Notes: generated by a model not told the origin, from the letters alone. A DNA stretch of 64,000 nt from Streptomyces dengpaensis (GCF_002946835.1 NZ_CP026652.1:6200001-6264000), one strand, 5' to 3'. Positions 26,114-35,688 are shown, numbered from the stretch's first letter. Numbers and translations are program-made.

Positions 26114-26725
26114 CGCGCCGGTCCCCGCCGCCCAGCTTCGGCCCGGCCAGGCGCAGAGGGGCGGGCGACGCCTCCGGGCTGGTTCGGATCGATGGGCCAT
26201 AGCGCTGTTGCTCTGCCTCGCGGAGGGAGCGGGGTGACGGCGTGCTTGTCTGGTGGGTCGCCCGGGATGGAGGGGCAGAGAGCCACAGGATGCATGCCCA
26301 TGGGCGGCCGATATATCCGTGCCCGTGTGACGTTGGCTGAACTGAGCTGGCGGGGCAGTGATCGCCGTTCGGAGGCGGTTGTTATCGGCCAGGGGAGAGG
26401 TGACCATTTGGGCTGTCGTGCGGCAGCCTGCCATGGAGGCAAGTGCCAGGTGGGCAGGCCTGTGGTGGTCTCAGCCGGGACGTGCTTGCGCATGCGTCAC
26501 TTCGCTCTCACGTCTGTCCGGTGGGGGCAAGTAGTGCTTCGCATCGCACAGTTGGGATCGTTTGGCAAGACGAGGTGTTTGCGTCAAAGAGTCCTGGCGA
26601 TCTTGGCCGAGATAGATCGAAGAGAAGACAATATTACAGACGGTCTGCCTGGGGGCTGAGAGGCATCGTCCGAAGGACGTCCCTTGGCATCAGAGCGGGT
26701 GCCGGGGCAGTGCGGAGGAGGGGTT
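26114..26725. other. Non-coding gap before the acyl-CoA dehydrogenase gene
   Basis: No convincing gene or RNA is seen in this 612-base stretch. The base composition is less GC-rich in 26560-26650 (for example GAAGACAATATTACAGA), which may hold the promoter of the downstream gene. Only the ribosome binding site GGAGGAGGGGTT right before 26726 is clear. Confidence 0.4.
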
Positions 26726-27958
26726 GTGCAACGGTACTTCACCAAGCGACGGCATGAGGATCTGCGGCAGGAGGTGCGCGAGTTCACCGAGCGCGAGGTG
26801 CGGCCCCGCATACCGGAGATGGAGGCGTCCCGATCCGTAGCGCACGATACTTCCCGGCTCATTGCCCGACAGGGCTGGATCGGCGTCACCATCGGCCGGG
26901 CCTATGGCGGCATGGGGGCAGGGCATCTGGCCAAGACGATCATCATTGAGGAACTGGCCCGGGTCAGCGGGGCGATGGGGGCCATGGTGCAGGCCTCCCA
27001 GCTGGGCGTAGCCAAGATCATCCACTTTGGCAACGATGTCCAGAAGGAAAAGTGGCTGCCACGTGTCGCCACCGGTGACTGCCTGCCAACCATTGCGACC
27101 ACGGAGGAAGAGTCCGGCGGGCATGTCCTTGGCATGAGCACGACCGCCGTACGCGACGGTGACGACTACATCCTCAACGGGCACAAAGTCTTTGTGGGCA
27201 ACTCCCACGTCGGCGACGTTCACGGTGTGGTCGTCCGCACCGGTGAGGGATCGAAGGGACTGTCGGCCTTCCTCGTCGAGGCGGACCGCCCCGGCTTCTC
27301 GCTCGCCGAACACAAGCCCGCCATGGGACTGCACGGCTTCAGTTTCGGCAAGCTGATCTTCGACAACTGCCGGATACCCGCAGCGAATCTGCTCGGCGCC
27401 GAGGGCCAGGGGCTCGCTGTCGCCTATTCCTCCAGCGTGCTCTACGGCCGGCCCAACTTGACCGCGGTCTCCCTCGGCATCCACCAGGCCGTCGTCGAGG
27501 AGACGACCGCCCTGTGCATTGAGCGGGAGCGGTACGGCAGGCCGCTCGGCGAGCTCAGCAACATCAAGCTCAAGCTGGGCCTGATGCAGCACCGCCTGAT
27601 GACCGCCCGTCTGGCCGCCTACCACGCCGTACATCTTCTGGACCAGGGCGAGCCGTGCGACGCGGAGCTGATGAACGCCAAGTTCCTCAACGTCGAGTCC
27701 GCCATCGAGTCGGCCCGCGACAGCATGGACATCCATGCCGCCTCCGGTCTGTTCACCGATCGCCCGGTGGAGCGCTATCTGCGCGACGCCCACCACATCT
27801 ACGCACCGGCCGGCACGTCCGACATCCAGCTCCTGCGACTGGCCGAAGTTGCGCTCGGTGCGGGCAAGGGCGAGTGGTCCGAGCGTCTGGCAGACCTGGT
27901 GCGGACCGGGCCTACGGACCACCGGGAAGAAGACCAGTTGGAGACGGCTGGGGTGTAA
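26726..27958 (+). CDS. Acyl-CoA dehydrogenase family protein
   Basis: The 410-residue flavoprotein shows all family blocks: the N-terminal helical domain, IATTEEESGGHVLGMSTTAV (the FAD/substrate strand region), a FSFGKLIFDNCRIPAANLLG beta domain, RYGRPLGELSNIKLKLG, and the C-terminal AHHIYAPAGTSDIQLLRLAE helix. Such enzymes oxidise acyl thioesters at the alpha-beta bond and pass electrons to ETF, or serve secondary metabolism. The usual catalytic Glu position is not certain from inspection. The GTG at 26726 is supported by a very strong ribosome binding site. No thioesterase, ligase or ETF gene is adjacent, so the substrate is unknown. Confidence 0.88.
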   Translation: MQRYFTKRRHEDLRQEVREFTEREVRPRIPEMEASRSVAHDTSRLIARQGWIGVTIGRAYGGMGAGHLAKTIIIEELARVSGAMGAMVQASQLGVAKIIHFGNDVQKEKWLPRVATGDCLPTIATTEEESGGHVLGMSTTAVRDGDDYILNGHKVFVGNSHVGDVHGVVVRTGEGSKGLSAFLVEADRPGFSLAEHKPAMGLHGFSFGKLIFDNCRIPAANLLGAEGQGLAVAYSSSVLYGRPNLTAVSLGIHQAVVEETTALCIERERYGRPLGELSNIKLKLGLMQHRLMTARLAAYHAVHLLDQGEPCDAELMNAKFLNVESAIESARDSMDIHAASGLFTDRPVERYLRDAHHIYAPAGTSDIQLLRLAEVALGAGKGEWSERLADLVRTGPTDHREEDQLETAGV

Positions 27959-27965
27959 AAGAAAG

Positions 27966-28001
27966 GGGAGCCGCGGACACAGCGTCGTGCGCGCGGCTCC
28001 C
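27966..28001. terminator. Hairpin between convergent genes
   Basis: Arms GGGAGCCGCG and CGCGGCTCCC (10 bp, perfect) with a 16-base loop lie a few bases after the acyl-CoA dehydrogenase stop. They could stop transcription from either side. Confidence 0.7.
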
Positions 28002-28052
28002 GCTTCGGATGGAGGGGGCCGTCCGCCGAGAGCGGCGGGGGCTGCCGAGAGC

Positions 28053-28074
28053 GCCGCCACCCGAGAGTGGCGGC
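28053..28074 (-). terminator. Hairpin terminator of the conservon operon
   Basis: Arms GCCGCCAC and GTGGCGGC enclose a 6-base loop just past the stop codon of the GAF gene, the last gene of the conservon unit. Confidence 0.55.
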
Positions 28075-28087
28075 TGCCCGCAGTGGC

Positions 28088-28675
28088 TCAGATCTGGCCC
28101 CGGTCCTCTATTTGATGGAGCCGGTCGACCATCTGCTGTGCCATCGACTTGATGGTCTCCAGGCCCTGCCGGCCCCAGGGCCGGGTGTCTGTGTCGATCA
28201 CGCAGATCGTGCCCAGGGCGATTCCCGAGTTCCAGTCGATCAGCGGCGCGCCCAGGTATGAGCGGATGCCGATCTCGTCCACGACGGGATTGCCCGCGAA
28301 CCTTGGGTAGTCGCAGACGTCCTCGAGCACCAGGGCCTTGCGTCGTACGACGACGTGGGGGCACCAGCCGTGATCACGCGCCATGACTCGGCCTGTGCTG
28401 GCCTGCGGTTCCAGCTCCACGCCCGGCTGGCCGTCTGCGGGGGTGTAGAGCCCGGCGAAGTACTGGCGGTTCTCATCGATGAAGTTGACCATCGCGTACG
28501 GCGCTTCGAGGGTGCGGGCCAGGTTGCGGGCGAAACTGTCGAATTCCGGGATCGGGGCATTCCCGATGCCGAGTTCACGCAGGCGGGCTACTCGGGCCGG
28601 TGCGTCCCTGTCCTCGGGTGTCACCAGCATTTGGCTGGTCGGGTCGTATGGCGTGTAGGGAACAGGCGCGGACAT
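28088..28675 (-). CDS. GAF-domain protein at the end of the conservon
   Basis: The 195-residue protein is essentially one GAF domain (residues 25-190), with the typical DRQYF-like strand region (FIDENRQYFAGLYTP), a CPHVV segment before VLEDVCDYPRF, and a final YLGAPLIDWNSGIALGTICV strand pair. GAF domains bind small ligands, cyclic nucleotides or haem. It lies 31 bases after the GTPase-like gene on the same strand and is probably co-transcribed as a fifth conservon gene, giving a possible sensory input. The ligand cannot be predicted from the sequence. Confidence 0.85.
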   Translation of the reverse strand: MSAPVPYTPYDPTSQMLVTPEDRDAPARVARLRELGIGNAPIPEFDSFARNLARTLEAPYAMVNFIDENRQYFAGLYTPADGQPGVELEPQASTGRVMARDHGWCPHVVVRRKALVLEDVCDYPRFAGNPVVDEIGIRSYLGAPLIDWNSGIALGTICVIDTDTRPWGRQGLETIKSMAQQMVDRLHQIEDRGQI

Positions 28676-28706
28676 GCAGACTCCATTCGACGGCGCTGGG
28701 TGTGCG

Positions 28707-29312
28707 TCAGTGCAGGGGGGTTGGCTCCGCGGGCGTCATGCCGGGAGCAGGGGCGAGCAGGTGCTCTACGAGTGCGATCAGCACTCGGGTGCTGGAGTTG
28801 CACTGGCGGGCGTCGCACATCACGACGGGTATCTCGTGCTTGAGGTCGAGGGCGGCGCGTATTTCGTAGGGCTCGTAGTGGTAGGCGCCGTCGAACTGGT
28901 TGACGGCCACGATGAAGGCGATGCCGCGTCGTTCGAAGAAGTCGACGGCGGCGAAGCACTGGTCGAGTCTTCGGGTGTCGGCGAGTACCACCGCGCCCAG
29001 TGCTCCGTTGGACAGTTCGTCCCACATGAACCAGAACCGTTCCTGTCCGGGTGTGCCGAAGAGGTAGAGGACATGGTCCTGGCTGAGGGTGATGCGGCCG
29101 AAGTCCATCGCGACGGTGGTGGTCGTCTTGTCCTCGACGCCCACCAGGCTGTCTGTGCGGGCGCTGACCTGGGTCAGCAGTTCCTCGGTGCTCAGCGGTG
29201 CGATTTCGCTGACCGCTCCGACAAAGGTGGTCTTGCCTACCCCGAATCCTCCGGCGATGAGGATCTTCAGGGCAGTGGGGAAGGGGTCGTCAGAGCCGCT
29301 TGCGAAGGCCAT
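28707..29312 (-). CDS. cvnD: Conservon GTPase-like protein CvnD
   Basis: The 201-residue protein belongs to the ATP/GTP-binding group of Streptomyces conservons. The P-loop is GGFGVGKTTF near residue 20, the switch II region is FGTPGQERFWFMW near 86, and the base-recognition motif is the variant VNQFD instead of NKxD. CvnD proteins are membrane-recruited switches that work with CvnA, B and C in a G-protein-coupled-like complex. The start overlaps the end of cvnC by 23 bases, implying coupled translation. Confidence 0.92.
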   Translation of the reverse strand: MAFASGSDDPFPTALKILIAGGFGVGKTTFVGAVSEIAPLSTEELLTQVSARTDSLVGVEDKTTTTVAMDFGRITLSQDHVLYLFGTPGQERFWFMWDELSNGALGAVVLADTRRLDQCFAAVDFFERRGIAFIVAVNQFDGAYHYEPYEIRAALDLKHEIPVVMCDARQCNSSTRVLIALVEHLLAPAPGMTPAEPTPLH

Positions 29313-29670
29313 GCAGCACCGCCTCCAGGAGGTTTCGGTCGGTCAGGGAGGACGCCTCAATGGGGCGGGGCGCGCGCGTGGTGAGCGCTTCATGCCCTAC
29401 GAGGTCGGAGAGCAGGACTTTGGTGATGACCGCCGGCAGCCGCAAGTGCGCGGCGACCTCGGCCACTGAGATGGGGTGGCCCCCGCACAGGGCGAGGACC
29501 TCGTCGTAGTCGGGCCCGAGGTACGTCTTCGGGCGGTTGCCGGTTGCCATCACGAGGGTGAGAAGGTCGAAGTGCGCTGTGGGGCGCGTGCGGCCATTGC
29601 TTACGGCGTAGGGCCGGACCAGTCGTCCGGCCTCATCGTCGAGCCACGCTCCGCCCTGCGCGTCCGACAT
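29290..29670 (-). CDS. cvnC: Conservon protein CvnC (DUF742)
   Basis: The 126-residue DUF742 protein has the conserved RLVRPYAVSNGRTRPTAHFD start and the winged-helix-like section ISVAEVAAHLRLPAVITKVL, then LLSDLVGHEAL. DUF742 proteins occur almost only in conservons, between the roadblock and GTPase proteins. The gene is two bases from cvnB and overlaps cvnD. Its biochemical role is not established, but it probably bridges the kinase-like and GTPase components. Confidence 0.92.
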   Translation of the reverse strand: MSDAQGGAWLDDEAGRLVRPYAVSNGRTRPTAHFDLLTLVMATGNRPKTYLGPDYDEVLALCGGHPISVAEVAAHLRLPAVITKVLLSDLVGHEALTTRAPRPIEASSLTDRNLLEAVLHGLRKRL

Positions 29671-29672
29671 CC

Positions 29673-30110
29673 TCAGTGCCCCGCAGCACGGGGCGCGCCG
29701 GGCGCTGGGTTCCTGGCAGGCGTGGCGAGATACGGGCGGACGCTCTTGACCAGCATGGCCATCTCGTAGCCGAGTACGGCCGCATCGGCCTCGCGGCCGG
29801 CGAGGACGGCCAAGCAGGCGCCGGAGCCCGCGGCGGACACGAAGAGCAGGGCGGTGTCCAGTTCCACGACCACCTGGCGTACGTCAGCCCCATCGGCGAA
29901 GCGGACGCCGGCGCTGCGGGCGAGCGAATACATGCCGGATGCCAGGGCGGCCATGTGATCGGCTTCGTCTGTTTCGAGCCCGTCGACGGCTTTGGTCAGC
30001 CCGTCGGACGAGAGCAGAAGTGCGCTGCGGGTATAGGGGACCCTCTGAACGAGTCCCTGCAGGAGCCAGTCGAGGTTTTGATTCGAACCGGTTCGCGTGT
30101 CGCTCACCAT
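29673..30110 (-). CDS. cvnB: Conservon roadblock/LC7 protein CvnB
   Basis: The 145-residue protein is a single roadblock/LC7 domain: LDWLLQGLVQRVPYTRSALL, SSDGLTKAV, a central helix ADHMAALASGMYSLARSAG, and strands LLFVSAAGSGACLAVLAG. Roadblock proteins in bacteria regulate small GTPases, here probably CvnD. The product ends with a short Pro/Ala tail. It is the second gene of the operon, 55 bases after cvnA. Confidence 0.93.
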   Translation of the reverse strand: MVSDTRTGSNQNLDWLLQGLVQRVPYTRSALLLSSDGLTKAVDGLETDEADHMAALASGMYSLARSAGVRFADGADVRQVVVELDTALLFVSAAGSGACLAVLAGREADAAVLGYEMAMLVKSVRPYLATPARNPAPGAPRAAGH

Positions 30111-30165
30111 GGTGGCGGTCTTTCTCCTCGGGGGGTGAGTACGGGACCTGCGGCCAGCGGAGCTG

Positions 30166-31842
30166 TCAGCGGGTCTCGTCGGGTACGTCGTCGGCGAGGC
30201 TGACTCCTCGCTGGAAGGCGGCCATCAGTCCCGGATCGTGCTCCCCCTGGGGCATGTCCCCCGTCATGCGAGTGGTGGGCGTGTTCCGGAGCTGCGGAGC
30301 CAGGTGTTCCTGCGCGCGGCGCTGGGGCAGCGGCGGCCGCCCGATGCGGGGGTCCTCCGTGTCGTACGGCCCGGGGTCGCGGGGTGCGGGGCGTTCGGCA
30401 GGCCGTGCGTGCTGCGGTGTCTGCTGTTGCGGTGGGGGCGTTTGTGCGGCCATCTGCTGCGCCTGCCCCATCGACCGCGCCATCGGCTGGGCCGTGTCCA
30501 GCGGCGGTGGCACGTACCGCGCCTCGGGTCCCGCCTGCACGGCAGGACGCTGCGGTGAGGCAGGCTGAACGGGCCGGGGTGCGGCCGCGGCCGCATGGTG
30601 CGGCGCCTCGTCCGGCTCGTCACCGAGGAGCCCGCGCGGGAGGACCAGGACCGCCTGGATGCCGCCGTAGATGTTGCCCTGAAGGCGGACTGCGATGCCG
30701 TGGCGGCGGGCCAGCGCGGAGACCACGTACAGGCCGATACGGCCGTCCGCGAGCAACTTGCTGATGTCGATGCTGTCGGGGTAGGCGAGCAGGGAGTTGA
30801 TCCGGTCCTGCTCTTCCTGGGACAGGCCCAGGCCGCGGTCCTCGACCTCGATGGCCAGTCCGGCGGTCACCCGCTGGGCGCGCAGCAGTACTTGGGTGTT
30901 CGGGTCGGAGAAGCCGGTGGCGTTCTCGACGAGCTCGGCCAGCAGGTGGATGACGTCGGCGACCGCGTGGCCGCGCAGCGTCCCTTCGAGTGGCGGGACG
31001 AGTTTGACGCGGGAGTAGTGCTCGACTTCGGCGATCGAAGACCGCAGCACCTCCATCATCGTCACCGGCTTGGTCCACTGGCGGCGCGAGGCAGATCCGC
31101 CGAGGACGGCGACGTTCTCCGCGTGACGGCGGATACGGGTTGCCAGGTGGTCGACCTGGAAGAGGCCCTTGAGGAGTTCCGGGTCCTCGACCTCGTTCTC
31201 GAGCCTGTCGAGCATGCTGATCTGGCGGTGGACGAGAGACTGCAGGCGCCGGGCGAGGTTGACGAAGACCTCGATGCTCTCCTCGTTGTCCGAGGCGGTG
31301 CCCTGGGCGAGCTGCGCGGCGTGTGCGATGGCCGCCTGTGCCTGCAGATGGCTGATCGTGAGCTCGTAGGCGAGACGGCTGAAGGGGTCATTCGTGGGCG
31401 GTGCGGGCTGCGCGAAAAGAGGCTGCTCCACCAGCTCGCCCCGCTCCAGCCGCAGCACCATGTTCTGCAGGTCGGTCACGCCCTGGGCAACGGTGCGGCG
31501 CAGGGATGTGTGGCGTTCCGTTATTCGCTTGGCGGCGACGGAGGCGGCGCGTGCGGCGAAGAACAGAACACTGCAGCCGAGCACGGCGCCACCGGCAAGA
31601 ACGCCGAAGGTGGTGGCGTCCGCCGTGCCGGCCTGAGCCTGCAGAACGAAGACGACCACCGCGGCCGCGAGCACTGCCATGAGGGCTGCGGGAAGGACCG
31701 CGAGGCGTACCGTCCGGAAGCGGGTGGCCAGATCTGTCGCCTCATCTTGCGTCGGTGGCCTGCCGTGCCTGCTTCGTGCCGAGCCCGCAGCGGTCGTCCG
31801 ACCGGTTTCCGGGCGCGCTGCATATGTCGGGGATTCAGACAA
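30166..31842 (-). CDS. cvnA: Conservon sensor-histidine-kinase-like protein CvnA
   Basis: The 558-residue membrane protein has two transmembrane segments near residues 46-68 and 80-102. A helical dimerisation region follows (LHRQ-type turn at ...VHRQISMLDRLENE), and then a GHKL ATPase domain with N-box LAELVENATGFSDPNT, G1 box EDRGLGLS and G2-like DGRIGLYVVSALARRHGI. The last 160 residues are Pro/Gln-rich and disordered. The start is TTG 31842 with GAGAGGA before it. CvnA proteins sit at the membrane and nucleate the CvnB-C-D complex. Only two membrane helices with a very short loop suggest sensing within the membrane or through the partners. Confidence 0.9.
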   Translation of the reverse strand: MSESPTYAARPETGRTTAAGSARSRHGRPPTQDEATDLATRFRTVRLAVLPAALMAVLAAAVVVFVLQAQAGTADATTFGVLAGGAVLGCSVLFFAARAASVAAKRITERHTSLRRTVAQGVTDLQNMVLRLERGELVEQPLFAQPAPPTNDPFSRLAYELTISHLQAQAAIAHAAQLAQGTASDNEESIEVFVNLARRLQSLVHRQISMLDRLENEVEDPELLKGLFQVDHLATRIRRHAENVAVLGGSASRRQWTKPVTMMEVLRSSIAEVEHYSRVKLVPPLEGTLRGHAVADVIHLLAELVENATGFSDPNTQVLLRAQRVTAGLAIEVEDRGLGLSQEEQDRINSLLAYPDSIDISKLLADGRIGLYVVSALARRHGIAVRLQGNIYGGIQAVLVLPRGLLGDEPDEAPHHAAAAAPRPVQPASPQRPAVQAGPEARYVPPPLDTAQPMARSMGQAQQMAAQTPPPQQQTPQHARPAERPAPRDPGPYDTEDPRIGRPPLPQRRAQEHLAPQLRNTPTTRMTGDMPQGEHDPGLMAAFQRGVSLADDVPDETR

Positions 31843-31870
31843 TGGGAGTCCTCTCGATCAGCCCGGGGGT

Positions 31871-31900
31871 ACACAGGTACGCCGCCGACTAACCGTCAAC
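31871..31900 (-). promoter_or_regulatory. Possible promoter of the conservon operon
   Basis: On the minus strand TTGACG (31900-31895) is followed after 18 bases by TGTGTA (31876-31871). The -35 match is good and the -10 match is weak. It lies 29 bases upstream of the TTG start of cvnA. The rest of 31901-32247 shows nothing recognisable. Confidence 0.3.
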
Positions 31901-32247
31901 TCGGGTACACGATCGGACAGTTAACAGCGGGCGCCACCCTACGCCACCCTCATGAATGTGTCGTAGTCACATCAGGGAGGGGTTCGCCACAAAGAGGGTG
32001 TCTTGATCTGCAGAAACGATCCCTCCGCAGTTCTCGAGAAGGGACACCGCTCTCATCACACGGAGCGCCTACGCCACCAACAGACCCAATTGCGACGTGC
32101 TGCAATAAGCCGGAAAAACCGTGCCGCCACGTCGAACCCAAGACACGAACAGCTCGCTGCGCAGCGACTCGTCGCGCTTCCGCGGAATGCGTTGAATACG
32201 AGCTGTGTCCGGACATCGGCCGGGACATCCGCCGCCGGATGGCGGAC

Positions 32248-32275
32248 GGGCCCGCCGGACGGATCCGGCGGGCCC
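32248..32275 (-). terminator. Hairpin terminator of the S8 protease gene
   Basis: Perfect 12-bp arms (GGGCCCGCCGGA and its complement) with a CGGA loop lie 18 bases past the stop codon. Confidence 0.8.
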
Positions 32276-32292
32276 TGCACTGCTGACCTCGG

Positions 32293-35200
32293 CTACTTGA
32301 GGAGGTAGGCCTTGATCACGGTCTGCTTGAAGGAGTTGCCTGCGGCGTCCTTGACATATGTGCGCAGCGAGACCGATCCGGCCGAGGAGCGCTGGGGGTG
32401 GTTCACGGTCACGGTGCGCTCCGTTCCGGAGCCCTTGACCGTGGCCGCGTGCCAGGTCTTGCCCTCGTCGTAGGAGACCTCGGTGGTGAAGGTGCGGACG
32501 GGCACCTCGGCAGCGCCGGGAACACGCTGGATCAGGACCGGGATGTCGAGGCTGCGCCCGGCCTTCGCCCGGTTCCACTCGTCCAGCTCCGGCGACATGC
32601 GCACCGCGTACAGCGGCAGCGCCTGCCGTGCAGCCGGGGTCTGCGACCGGAACCGCCACTCGGCCCGCAGGTGGGTGGAGACGGAACTGGCGGGAGCCAG
32701 GTCGCGGTCCTGCTCCAGCGTCAGGCGGTAGTCGGCGGGTGCGGCGTCGTCAGGCACCGCGGCGTAGCCGTAGAGGTACGGGACGGGTTCGCCGTTGCGC
32801 GACAGCTCCCACTTCGGCTCACTGCTGGTCGACGTCCCGGCCACCAGGTCCAGGCCGCCGTTGGCGGCGTCCTGGATGCCGAACCACATGTCGCCGCCCT
32901 CGCGGTAGACGGCCATCTCCTCCGGCGAGAAGCCGACTGCCTGGACCCCCTGGTTCCAGCGCTCCTCGACGGCCCCGGCCTTGTAGCCGTGGATAGTGCT
33001 GAGGTAGCTCTGCCCGCGCGGGCCGTTCGGGTCGAAGATGTTCCACTGGTCGAAGGCGGTCGCCCAGCGCAGGCCGTCCGCCGCCGAGAAGTAGTCGACC
33101 CGCCGGTTCGGAACCGGGAGTCCGTCCATCCTCTGCGAGGTGAACCGGACGTTGTCGACGTACATGTAGATGAAGCGTGACGCGGTGGTCCCCGGGGCGG
33201 TGGCGGCGAACGTGGTGGTCACCGCGGCCAGTTCCGACTTTCGGGGATGGTAGCCGGGATCGGCGGGGATGGCGCCGTGCACCGGCCGGGTGAGGTAGTA
33301 GGCGGACGAGGGGTTCCCGCCGTCGGCGGCAGGCTCGCCCCAGATGGAGCTGACCATGTAGGTGAACTTCGAGTCCTTGTACCGCGCCGTCGGCGTGGCG
33401 TACAGGCCCTCGATGTGGTCGTCGCCGACCGCGTTGTTCATGGTGACGGAGAGGAGCTCGTCGGACAGGCTGATGGTGCCGATCTCGGTCGAGATGATGC
33501 GTGCCGAGCGGCTGGGGGCCGAGATCGTGACGGGCTTCGCCGTCCGGGCGTCGATGGTGATCTCCCGGTCTGCGGTCGTCACGGCCTTGGGCGCGCCGAC
33601 CACGATGCCCTCGGTGAAGTCGGCGTCGAAGAAGAAGCCGCTCACGGAGTAGGTGTCGTTCGGCAGCCGGAACACGGTGCTGCCCTTGCCGAGCAGTTCC
33701 TGCTCGTAGGTCTTGCCATCGGCCGAGTTGACGAGGAGGTAGGCGTAGTCGGGGGCCGCGCCCGAGCGGTTCTTCATGGTGATGCGGAGGTCGTGGGACG
33801 GCTGCTCGAGGTCCATGCCGAACGGGACGCGCACCGAGACCCGCCCGTCCGTGGTGGCCGCCGTCACCGCGCCGCTGTAGGCGGCGTAGGGCGTGGTGGC
33901 CTCCGGGGTCACGGTGAGGGTGACGTCCGCCGTTCCGTGCGCCGGCACGGTGACCGTGTCGGCGCTGAACCGGAAGAGGCCCTCGGGGGCGGGCTCGTCC
34001 AGTATGCCGCGGCTCGCGGTGTGCTTCAGGTGGAGGACGACCGGCTCGCTGCCCGGGTTGCGGTAGGTGATCGTCTTGCTCACCGGCGGCTGCTTGCCGT
34101 CGGTCCAGCGGATCAGCCCGAAGTCCAGCCCGGCAGTCCCGGCGGTGACCTCCTGGTCGACCGCCCGGGCGACGTCGACGCGCCCGGCGCCCTGGTAGTA
34201 GGCGCCGTGCTCCTTGGCGCCGGTCGCCGACTCCATCAGCCGGCGCTTGACCTGCTCGGGGGTCCAGTCGGGGTGCTGCTGGAACAGGATGGCGGCGGCG
34301 CCGGCCATGTGCGGCGTGGCCATCGAGGTGCCGCTCATCGCCACGTAGCCGTCGTCGGCGGTGGTGCCGCCCGCCATGGCGGCGACGACGTTCACGCCGG
34401 GGGCGATGATGTCCGGCTTGAGGCCGGAGTCGCCCACCCGCGGCCCGACCGAGCTGAAGGCGGCGCGGTCGTCGTCGGCCTCGGCGGCGCCGACGGCCAG
34501 CGCCCGGTCGGCGGAGGCGGGCGAGGAGACCCTGCTGCTGGAGCCGTTGTTGCCGGCCGCGGCCACGACCAGGGCGCCGTAGTCACGGGTGACGGTGTCG
34601 ACCATGGCCTCGACGGCGTCGGTCTCCGGCGTGTCCGTGTCGCCCAGGCTGAGGTTGATCACCTTGGCGCCGTGCTGGGCGGCCCAGGCCAGTCCCTCGA
34701 TGATGTCGGAGTTGTCGCAGTTGCCGTCCGCGGTGCAGACCTTGCCGGACAGGATCCGCGCGCCGGGTGCCACACCCTTGTACCGGCCGCCGGAGGCCGC
34801 GCCGGAACCGGCGATGGTCGAGGTCACATGGGTGCCGTGTCCCATGAGGTCGTCGGTGTTCGGCTCGGTGGTGAAGTTCGCCGCCTCGGCGATGAGGCCC
34901 TTGAGGTCCGGATGGTTCGGGTCGTAACCGGTGTCGAGCACCGCGACCTTGACGTCCTCGCCCTTGTAGCCCTTCTCCCAGGCCTGGGGCGCGCCGATGC
35001 GCGACACCGTCTGGTCGAGCTGGACCTTGGCGCGGCCGTCGAGCCAGACCCGGCGTACGCCGGAGCCGAAGGACGTGGCACCCGCCTTGGCGGGGGCGAT
35101 GTTCTCCCAGAACTCCGCGGCGCCCTTGCGTTGTTCGCTGAGGGTCGCGAAGGAAGTACCGGGGATGGTGTCGACCTTGTCGGCGCCGGCCGCCGTGAGG

Positions 35201-35688
35201 CGGCGCTCGGCGGTGTCCGCGTCACCCGTGTACTGGACGATCAGCGGCAGGCCCGGCTGCTCCTGGTACTTCTCCTTGACCAGGGCCGAAACGTTGAACA
35301 GGGCCTTGTCGAGGCGGTCCGCCGCGAGCAGGGGAAGCGCGTCGACGGGTATGACCATCCAGTCGCGACCGTCCTGACGCTTGATGAACTTGACGTGATC
35401 CCGGCCCGTGGCGGGCTCGACCGAGACGCTCTGCTTGCCCGACGGGTCCTTCGTCAGCGTGACCCGGTCACCCGTGATCAGGGTAATCCGGTGGTGAGTG
35501 ATCCCCGGTGACCCGGCCGTTGTGTCCCGCACGGCGACGTCGGCCCGCTTGCTGTCCTGCGCGATGCCCAGAGCGGCACCAGGGGTGGCGGTCAGGCCGG
35601 CCAGCAGCGCCACGACCGCGGCGGCCGCCACATGCTGCGGCCGGGGTTGGTGGGCCCTGGGCCGCCACCTGTTATTCATGTGTCTCAT
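32293..35688 (-). CDS. Secreted S8 (subtilisin-family) serine peptidase
   Basis: The 1131-residue preproprotein has a signal peptide (hydrophobic core AAAAVVALLAGLTATPGAAL) and a prodomain of about 170 residues. The S8 catalytic domain has Asp252 (AVLDTGYDPNHPD), His287 (GHGTHVTSTIAG), oxyanion Asn380 (AAAGNNG) and Ser455 (SGTSMATPHMAG). About 600 further residues of beta-rich domains follow and probably serve substrate or wall binding. This large size is typical of Streptomyces S8 exoproteases. The first ATG (35688) has no clear ribosome binding site, and ATG 35679 is an alternative. A single-gene unit with its own terminator. Confidence 0.93.
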   Translation of the reverse strand: MRHMNNRWRPRAHQPRPQHVAAAAVVALLAGLTATPGAALGIAQDSKRADVAVRDTTAGSPGITHHRITLITGDRVTLTKDPSGKQSVSVEPATGRDHVKFIKRQDGRDWMVIPVDALPLLAADRLDKALFNVSALVKEKYQEQPGLPLIVQYTGDADTAERRLTAAGADKVDTIPGTSFATLSEQRKGAAEFWENIAPAKAGATSFGSGVRRVWLDGRAKVQLDQTVSRIGAPQAWEKGYKGEDVKVAVLDTGYDPNHPDLKGLIAEAANFTTEPNTDDLMGHGTHVTSTIAGSGAASGGRYKGVAPGARILSGKVCTADGNCDNSDIIEGLAWAAQHGAKVINLSLGDTDTPETDAVEAMVDTVTRDYGALVVAAAGNNGSSSRVSSPASADRALAVGAAEADDDRAAFSSVGPRVGDSGLKPDIIAPGVNVVAAMAGGTTADDGYVAMSGTSMATPHMAGAAAILFQQHPDWTPEQVKRRLMESATGAKEHGAYYQGAGRVDVARAVDQEVTAGTAGLDFGLIRWTDGKQPPVSKTITYRNPGSEPVVLHLKHTASRGILDEPAPEGLFRFSADTVTVPAHGTADVTLTVTPEATTPYAAYSGAVTAATTDGRVSVRVPFGMDLEQPSHDLRITMKNRSGAAPDYAYLLVNSADGKTYEQELLGKGSTVFRLPNDTYSVSGFFFDADFTEGIVVGAPKAVTTADREITIDARTAKPVTISAPSRSARIISTEIGTISLSDELLSVTMNNAVGDDHIEGLYATPTARYKDSKFTYMVSSIWGEPAADGGNPSSAYYLTRPVHGAIPADPGYHPRKSELAAVTTTFAATAPGTTASRFIYMYVDNVRFTSQRMDGLPVPNRRVDYFSAADGLRWATAFDQWNIFDPNGPRGQSYLSTIHGYKAGAVEERWNQGVQAVGFSPEEMAVYREGGDMWFGIQDAANGGLDLVAGTSTSSEPKWELSRNGEPVPYLYGYAAVPDDAAPADYRLTLEQDRDLAPASSVSTHLRAEWRFRSQTPAARQALPLYAVRMSPELDEWNRAKAGRSLDIPVLIQRVPGAAEVPVRTFTTEVSYDEGKTWHAATVKGSGTERTVTVNHPQRSSAGSVSLRTYVKDAAGNSFKQTVIKAYLLK

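Noticed and set aside
26690..28060. 456-codon minus-strand open frame
   Set aside because: It is antisense to the acyl-CoA dehydrogenase, which has all family motifs and a very strong ribosome binding site.
33247..35511. 754-codon open frame on the plus strand
   Set aside because: It is the antisense shadow of the S8 protease gene, with Arg/Gly/Asp-heavy composition and no recognisable domain.
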